Part shown: one piece after another, positions 58,080-64,000 of the stretch | Layout of the letters: every line of letters begins with the position of its first letter | How positions within the stretch are numbered: position 1 is the first letter of the stretch | NCBI RefSeq assembly: GCF_949987515.2 | Contig: NC_082693.1 | Coordinates: 21,882,994 to 21,946,993, forward strand | Origin: Delphinus delphis | Taxonomy: Eukaryota > Chordata > Mammalia > Artiodactyla > Delphinidae | Reading direction: 5' to 3' | DNA length: 64,000 nucleotides | Notes under the pieces: model-generated | Seen by the model: the letters and a program-made list of their open reading frames with translations, nothing else | The model's database searches: none | Told to the model about the DNA's origin: nothing | Program-made: the position numbers and the translations under genes

Positions 58080-58340
58080 AGCTGCTTAATTTAGGGTTTT
58101 CCCTCCAAGACTAACAATTAGCTGCTAATCAGCTTGGATAAGATCTGTAAGGAGGTGATTGTATGTATCTGTGGTCTCCACACAATCTTATTTTAACATT
58201 AAACTTGATATTAGTCTAACTGGCGTTCCCCTAACCTTTTCATTAATGATAGCCTGTCTGATTAGATATTTTTCCTCATTTGAATTCCCAGGGGTTAAAA
58301 AGGTATATATCTAATTTCAAATAAATTATTGCAACAGCTG
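58080..58340. other. Non-repetitive block, possible conserved non-coding element
   Basis: Contains GCTGCTTAATTTAGGG, AACAATTAGCTGCTAATCAG and CATTAATGATAGCCTGTCTG. It is dense in TAAT/ATTA cores and shows no repeat signature. Function is inference only. Confidence 0.3.
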
Positions 58341-59955
58341 TATCCTAGTGGAATTACATTAGATCTGTCATTATAATCAACTCCATCTTTAAGGAACTCC
58401 TTTGAGGAAATGTGGCCAATCTCCTATAATCCAACTGGCTAATGGTTTGTATTTCTTGGTCACTGACTCCAAGGAATGTAAGCCAATTCTTTCCCCTGAT
58501 GATTTTCCCCACTTTCTTAAGATAAGAAACATAAACTTCAATAGGAGTAGTTATTATATACATTCACAAGATGCTCTTCATCAACCCAATGACACAATCA
58601 TGATAATTTTGAAAAACATACAGATGTTTCAATAATTCTGAAAAGAATTCTGAAATTCTTTTTTTGTAAAGGAGGTTACAAAAAAAAAAACAATGTGGAA
58701 AAAATTTAAACCAATTATTCATACGTCACAATGGCAATCTACTGCCATCTCCTTTCTTCCCTTTTTCTAATTCACTGTAAAGACATTATATTTCTACCAT
58801 GTGTCAGGAACTAGGAAAGGGGGTGCAAAAAGCAAGCATATGCTAAAAGTATTTTCAAATATGTAGAGGACATATGGCACTGTTTTTCAACATAAATAAT
58901 CCTCACTAGACCATTTGATTCCATTTGTGAAATTTAAACATTTACACAGTAAATGATGATATTTAAAACATTTGATGATGATACTGGAGATAAGAGCCAC
59001 TTAAAGTCATCATTCTGGGTTTATCAAATATCCCAGCCTCTAGACAAACAAGGTTGCTGAGAAGGCTTTTCTTAGAGGATGAGTTTGTGCCCTCTAACTA
59101 GTGAGAAGTAAAGGAAACTATTTACCTTCTCTGGGGTTTAATAAAAGCCTCTCAGTATTGGGTTTCCAGGAAGCATATGGACTGACATGAAACCCAACAA
59201 AATCATACACCTCACCCATTTTAATACAGGGTCTGCTTAAATTCAGAGGTTGAGAACTTATGCAACCCTTCACCCACAGTACTGGAGAATGGATCTTTCT
59301 GCTTGTAAATGGATCTTTCTGAGTAAGCAGTCTTCATCTCATCTCCAGAACATAAAGTCGAGAGAAGAGTAACTAATCAGACAATAAGCAGAGGAGCCTT
59401 AGACACCATTTCCCTATTGAAGCAAAACTCCTTGACTCACACATCATAAATCACTACCTCGTAAAATTACACTCAAATGGCAGTGCACACAACCACTAAA
59501 GTTAAGCCCATAATCCGCTGGTTCACAGTATAGAAACTACTTGTTACTGAGAAATATGGAATCAATATGCTGCCAATGCAAGCATGCACACTCACACCAA
59601 AGGCCAGGAAAAATGGAATTTCAAATGGTTAATTTCAAAGCTTCTGCAAAGGCTTTGTGTACCTGAAGGATGATATGGAGAGGTATAGAGCAAATAAGAT
59701 TCAGCTTATGGGAGGTCTCAGAGAACATAAGGGGACAGAGCAAGAAGGGGAGGAGATGGAAATAAATGAGAGAATTGACCTTGATCTGAATAATAATGTG
59801 AAGTACAATTGGAGAGTTTCCCTCCTGGACAACAGGAAGAGTGATATCTGTTTTAGATCCTCAAGTGCTGTGATTCCTCTTGTATTTCCACAATCATTTG
59901 GTAAAGACTGATACATAGGTACAACTTTGCAAGATGGAGTAACAGTGGCAAGGAA
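58341..59955 (-). other. ITPR2 intron, unassigned
   Basis: An A10 run at about 58680; AATGGATCTTTCTG occurs twice, 22 bp apart, near 59288-59323. No exon or repeat family recognised. Confidence 0.45.
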
Positions 59956-60216
59956 CAATATATCAAGTATTGAAATTCAACCTGTATCTCACACAATCCA
60001 CAAAAATCAATTCCAGGTAGGTTCAAGATTTAAATGTGAAGGACAAAAGTGTAACACTTTCAGAGGTCTGTGGAGGAGAGTATATTTATGATACAGGGGT
60101 AGGGGAGGATTCTTTAAACAATAAATTAAAACTGCAAACTATAAAAGACTACAGTAAAATTGAGAGCTTCCATTAATTAAAACACATCATTAAAACCACA
60201 AACTGGGAAAAGATAT

Positions 60217-60260
<44 letters not shown>

Positions 60261-60600
60261 GTGTTTAAGGAATTCCTGCACACTAGAAAAAAAGCATACA
60301 TCATCCAAAAGAAAACGAGCAAAAGGCTCAAACAGGCACGTCATGGAAGAGAAAAGCCAAGTAGCCAATAAACATAAGAAAATAGATAATCAACCTCACA
60401 AGTAATTAGAGAAATGAAAACTTAAACTGCAGTAAGAGATTTCTCACCTACACAACCGGAAAAAATTTTAAATTCTTTCAACATCAAGCTTTTACAAAGA
60501 TGTGAGCAAACGGAACACTGATAGCTGGGCAAATTGGTACAGCTACTTTGAAAAACAATTTGACATTCTTAGTAAAGCTAAAGATGTACAAACAAACAAC
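59956..60600 (+). mobile_element. Old L1M ORF2 fragment
   Basis: 'tcacacaatccacaaaaatcaattccaggtaggttcaagattt', 'aaaccacaaactgggaaaagatatt', 'caagtagccaataaacataagaaaatag' and 'acactgatagctgggcaaattggtacagc' follow the L1 ORF2 3' third. Frames are destroyed, and a TG repeat sits inside. Confidence 0.85.
60221..60258. repeat. (TG)19 microsatellite
   Basis: Uninterrupted TG repeat inside the L1M fragment. Confidence 0.98.
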
Positions 60601-61212
60601 AACAAAAAACAAGACAAAAACAAAACAAAACCAAAAGAAAAAAAGACAGAGAGGTAAGACCAGCACACTCCAGCCCTATATTCACCTCCCTGTTTCTATA
60701 TTCACCTTCCTGTTTCAGTGTAGTTCATGAGCTCCAAGCTGGGAATCTACCACCTACAACCAAGAGGGTCTTGGCCCACGGGGCAGTGAGAGGAGCACAG
60801 GACTTGTAAGAGTTATCAGGAGAACAGCATGGTAGAATACCCACCCCCTTACAGAAAGAGAGAGAGAGAAACCTAATCCCTTTTCCCAAAAATACTAGAA
60901 AGAAATTATCCTTGAAAGGGAAGGAGAAAACTAGCACTTGCATTACTTATCAATCAATGCCAATATTTTGACAAAGGAAGTATGAAGCCAAATTTTAATA
61001 AGTTCAGAATATATTTAGAATTTCCTCAGATAGAAATATCTACAGAGTCAATGGAATGAAGAGGAGCTCTGCATAGCACAACTTCAAGGGAAGCTCTTGA
61101 GAATTAAATGAGATGATATCTATCTGCACACAGTTTAACACATAATCATGTGATTTACGAAAGGGTCCAGCATTGGAAAGCTGTGCACTTAGTGAAAATG
61201 ATAATGTTTTAG
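60601..61212 (-). other. ITPR2 intron, unassigned
   Basis: 60594-60650 is A/C-rich (AACAAAA-type). 61075-61160 may be a MIR relic ('cttgagaattaaatgagatgatatctatc'). Confidence 0.45.
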
Positions 61213-61282
61213 AGACCACGCACAGCAACGAAGACCCAATGCAGCCAAAAATAAAATAAATAAAAAATTAAAAAAAAAAAAA
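61213..61282 (+). mobile_element. 5'-truncated long CHR-type SINE
   Basis: Only the 3' end remains: CCACGCACAGCAACGAAGAC, CCAATGCAGCCAAAAATAAA, then an A-rich tail to about 61282. It shares its end with the SINE at 57412. Confidence 0.88.
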
Positions 61283-61289
61283 AGCGGCT

Positions 61290-61405
61290 TGCTCCTTTAA
61301 AAAACAAAATGGATTCACAGTGCAAAATGTTGGCAAGGATTATGGAGCAATGGAAATTTTCATACACTGTTGATGAGTGTAAATTGGCGACACCATTTAA
61401 AAAAA
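61290..61405 (+). mobile_element. Old L1 ORF2 fragment
   Basis: 'caaaatgttggcaaggattatggagcaatgg' and 'cactgttgatgagtgtaaattggcgacacc' match the L1 'ACTGTTGGTGGGAATGTAAATTGG' region. Confidence 0.75.
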
Positions 61406-61414
61406 AATTGGTTT

Positions 61415-61597
61415 GATCTGAGTTCTATCACAGGCTTTGTGATCTCAAGAATTTTATTTAGCTGCCCTCAGACTCAGTTTCCCCATCTTTGTGTAATAAT
61501 ATCCACACTGCAGGACTATTTTAAGAAAAAGAAATTGTTTATGGAAAACTTTATGTTCTTAGCCCATAATAAGTACTAAATAAACAGCTATTGTAAT
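61415..61597 (+). repeat. MIR SINE relic
   Basis: 'cacaggctttgtgatctcaagaattttatt', CTCAGACTCAGTTTCCCCAT and 'agtactaaataaacagctatt' fit the MIR core and 3' end. Confidence 0.75.
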
Positions 61598-62351
61598 ATT
61601 TTGTTTAATGTTTTAAAAAATAAGCTTCATTTGAGAAAGACTTGCGCAACTGGCATATATAGGATATGACAATGCCCAGTGCCATGAAGACACCCACAGC
61701 TTTAAGTTCTGACATAAATATCCAGTTCCAACTTCCTATAAATTTTTAAGAGAAGGCAAATGAAAAACAGCATTCATTTCGTAGAAGATCACTTTGAAGC
61801 CTACTTGAGCAGTATGCTATGGTTTCATAAAAATAACACATACACATGCATAAGTTTCAAGCATCCCTAGTGCGTGTACAAAGCAGAACTCTTCAGAAGC
61901 CAATTTAAATCAACTTTTCTTAAAGTAGTGTTAAGTGGGAAGACCAAAGGTCCAATGTTCTCTTAGAAAAGAGCAATATTTCTTCCTAATATTTGTTTTT
62001 AACATAAGAAATGTAAGAAAAAGTATTAAAAACATTTATAAAATTATCACACAATGTCCATTAGGAAATATTGTGCTTCCTAACTAGGCTCCCCATATGC
62101 ACTTGGTGCCCCCCCCCAATTCATTCTCTGTCATTCAGAGGGTTGTGAAACAACAGAGAACTATAACAGAGAACTGAGAACTGAAACAACAGAGAACTGA
62201 ATATATATGAATACATAAAATGCTTACAGATCAATGAGAAAAAAATCTGGTAGAAAAGCAGACAAGAGAACTGAACTGGCATTTCTTATAAGAAACACAT
62301 ATGGCCAATAAACAGGAAAACATGCTTACCTTTTATTAGTAATTAGGGAGT
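61598..62351 (-). other. ITPR2 intron, with a short duplication
   Basis: 62144-62205 carries GAAACAACAGAGAACT twice, about 37 bp apart, with a further AACAGAGAACTGAGAACT between. C9 run at 62110-62118. Otherwise unassigned. Confidence 0.6.
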
Positions 62352-62458
62352 ATTAATTAAGATTATGCTGAAAAAGAATATATATATAACTGAATCACTG
62401 TGCTATACACCTGAAACTAACAGAACATTTTAAATCAACTATAATTAAAAAAAGAAAG
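62352..62458 (+). mobile_element. L1 3' UTR end
   Basis: 'ataactgaatcactgtgctatacacctgaaactaacagaac' and AAATCAACTATAATTAAAAA mark the L1 3' terminus with its A-tail. Confidence 0.88.
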
Positions 62459-62760
62459 ACTACCATAAGCCACCATCTCACACGCACTAGACTGGCAAAA
62501 ATTAAGAAGTCTGACGAAATGAAGTGCTGGAGAGGATGTGGACCAATTGTAGGAATGAAAATTGGTACAGCCATTTTAGAAAACATGTTCTCACCCAGCA
62601 ATTACATTCCCAAGGAAACATGTGCTCCAGGAGACCCATAGTACCACATCCTAGACATTTCTATTAGCATTGACAGCGAAACAAACAGGCAAAAAATAAA
62701 CCAAAACACTAGAATCAATCCAAATATCCACTGACAGGAAAAACGGATCAGTAAATTGTA
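62459..62760 (+). mobile_element. Old L1M ORF2 fragment
   Basis: 'taccataagccaccatctcacacgcactag', 'aagtgctggagaggatgtggacc' and 'aaaattggtacagccattttagaaaac' are ORF2 C-terminal, upstream in L1 order of the 3' end just to its left. So two separate elements abut. Confidence 0.85.
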
Positions 62761-63169
62761 GTATAGTCCCAGAGGGTAATAATATCTTTGGTAAATATAA
62801 AAAAAACTTGAGCCTTAGCAACACGATCTTGAGAGAAAAAGAGAAGTCCTAGGAGACACGTAGTGTGGTATTAAAACTGAGATGTCCTAGTTGCCTCTGC
62901 CTCTGGAAGGGGAGGCCAAAACACATAGGTAGATACAAGCTATTCTTCAGTTGGCTGAGGGATTCATGGGTCTCCATTATATTGGTATGCTTCATAATTT
63001 TAAATGATGTTGTATATATTATTTCATATAAATTCAATATTATATTTAAGCATCATGATGGTTGCTTCCTGCATATCATGTTCTGTGGCTTTTGAATACT
63101 GACCCAAACCCATAGCGTGGTTTAGGTAAGGACTCATGATCCAACATCTACAAATCTTGAACCATTGTC
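62761..63169 (-). other. ITPR2 intron, unassigned
   Basis: 62820-62990 may still be old L1M sequence. No exon found. Confidence 0.4.
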
Positions 63170-63645
63170 ATCCTTGTTCTCTGAATCAATCTATATCTTC
63201 CTCCTGCCACACAGGCCTTTCAGTGTCTCCTCATGTCTCCTCTTCCTCAAGGCATTAGCAGATGAGGTTTCCTTTTGCCAGCCATGCTTTCTGTGTACCC
63301 CCATCCCCAAGTACTCCCAGCTTTGCTTAGTTAACTCCTACTCAACCTTTAGGTCTGAGCTCAACCATATCAGAGTCATTCTCTCTAACCTTACTAAGCT
63401 AGTTCTCCTTCAGTCCTCTCATAATATCCTGCACTTCATTCACCAAGTATTTTAGTTTTATAGCTATTTATATCAGTGTTTGAATGATTTCTATCTCCTT
63501 CTACTAGATTATAAGCACCACAAGCACAGGGACTGTGCTTTTTTTCCCCTTTTTGGCTGCCCAGCAAACAACTCCAACACCTAGTGCAAAACCTGGCACA
63601 TTAAGTACTTCATAAATACTTTTGAATGAATGTCTAAACCAATGG
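63170..63645 (+). repeat. L2 LINE 3' end
   Basis: 'ttagattataagcaccacaagcacagggactgtgc', CAACACCTAGTGCAAAACCT and GGCACATTAAGTACTTCATAAATACTTTTG-type ending (split here as consecutive motifs) fit L2, preceded by 'tttaggtctgagctcaacc' and 'attctctctaacc'. Confidence 0.85.
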
Positions 63646-64000
63646 TTCTGAATGAGAGATCACTATCTACCAAAAGAGATTTGTACTGAGTGCCACCTAT
63701 TTAAGGACTGCAATATATGATATCTATCATGTCTTACAACTTGGGCAGATATTTGAGATATATTTAATGTTACTTGCATATTAAATGTTTTTAGTGTACA
63801 AACTCATTAACTATAGTTTTATGGCTGAAAGAAGGAAGTTATGTTGGAATCCAACAAGCAAAATGTTAGAATACCAAAAAGAAAAAGTAAACAATTCTAA
63901 CATTCAGTCTGAAAAATTGGAAGGTAAAATATTAATCAATGATTGTGATATGGCCTAATGCAAGAGAATACGCTAATATGCCGAAAGTGTAGTCTAAGTT
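63646..64000 (-). other. ITPR2 intron, unassigned
   Basis: 63640-63760 may be a MER-type relic ('ccaatggttctgaatgagagatcac'). Nothing else seen. Confidence 0.4.

Larger units (their letters stand above)
1..64000 (-). other. ITPR2: ITPR2 gene, internal portion (8 coding exons plus introns)
   Basis: ITPR2 encodes the type 2 IP3 receptor, a tetrameric IP3-gated calcium-release channel of the endoplasmic reticulum. The eight exons seen are collinear on the minus strand, join in one frame (1269 bp, 423 codons) and match the IP3-receptor family throughout. Residues such as [27 protein letters not shown] and ATSKAYCAYRREMDPEID point to type 2 rather than type 1 or 3; this is by recall, not alignment. 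The part covered runs from just before the LDKEGAS segment to the ILAHQ segment after the RIH-associated domain. The IP3-binding core lies upstream and the transmembrane pore downstream, both outside the window. Introns inside the window measure about 953, 4583, 709, 9108, 2843, 4018 and 1450 bp. No exon was recognised in 1-28195 or 53129-64000. Gene ends are outside the window. Confidence 0.93.

Noticed and set aside
53129..64000. Further upstream ITPR2 exons
   Set aside because: No minus-strand frame matched IP3-receptor residues with flanking AG/GT; intronic by default.
1..64000. CRISPR array, operon, prophage or other microbial system
   Set aside because: No spaced direct repeats, no dense coding, and clear vertebrate exons and transposons throughout.

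Overview
This is a vertebrate nuclear (mammalian) window, very probably from a cetacean and most likely a toothed whale. The main evidence is about ten copies of the cetacean tRNA-derived CHR SINE (head GGGCTTCCCTGGTGGCGCAG, body ending in CCGCGTACCGC plus an A-rich tail). Longer CHR/Bov-tA-like relatives shared with other Cetartiodactyla and an artiodactyl-type L1 support this. There is no prokaryotic gene organisation; nearly all of the open reading frames over 60 codons are chance or repeat-derived.

The only host gene I can support is ITPR2 (type 2 inositol 1,4,5-trisphosphate receptor), on the minus strand. Eight consecutive coding exons lie between 53128 and 28196: 53020-53128, 51879-52066, 47112-47295, 46146-46402, 36837-37037, 33883-33993, 29769-29864 and 28196-28318. 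Together they give 1269 bp (423 codons) in one continuous frame, with compatible phases and no stop or frameshift. They encode the cytosolic part after the central regulatory region, including the RIH-associated domain, and stop short of the transmembrane channel, whose exons must lie left of base 1. Seven donors are GT; the one at 53019-53018 reads GC. The rest is intron: at least 10.9 kb upstream of the first visible exon, at least 28.2 kb downstream of the last, and seven complete introns of about 0.7 to 9.1 kb.

Repeat layout. 1-28 kb (3' intron): an AT palindrome/minisatellite, two tail-to-tail MaLR LTRs, MER5A, L2 and MIR relics, several L1 3' ends, seven CHR SINEs and a long polypyrimidine tract. 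28-37 kb: exon-dense with four SINEs. 37.8-43.2 kb: a 5.3 kb, nearly complete but dead L1 with a 9-bp target-site duplication, antisense to ITPR2. 43.3-45.7 kb: two more L1 fragments. 46-53 kb: four exons with a CHR SINE and an L1 relic close by. 53-64 kb (5' intron): L2 and MIR, a perfect-looking 85-bp tandem duplication, a decayed Ty3/gypsy-type integrase remnant, a long CHR-type SINE, and old L1M/MIR/L2 pieces.

I found no new multi-gene system. The observations most worth checking are the GC-AG splice site, the intact ITPR2 frame in a lineage without sweat glands, the gypsy integrase remnant, the recent 85-bp duplication, the tailless CHR insertion 104 bp upstream of an exon, and three non-repetitive blocks that look like conserved non-coding elements. 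Repeat family names come from memory of consensus sequences, not from a database search.
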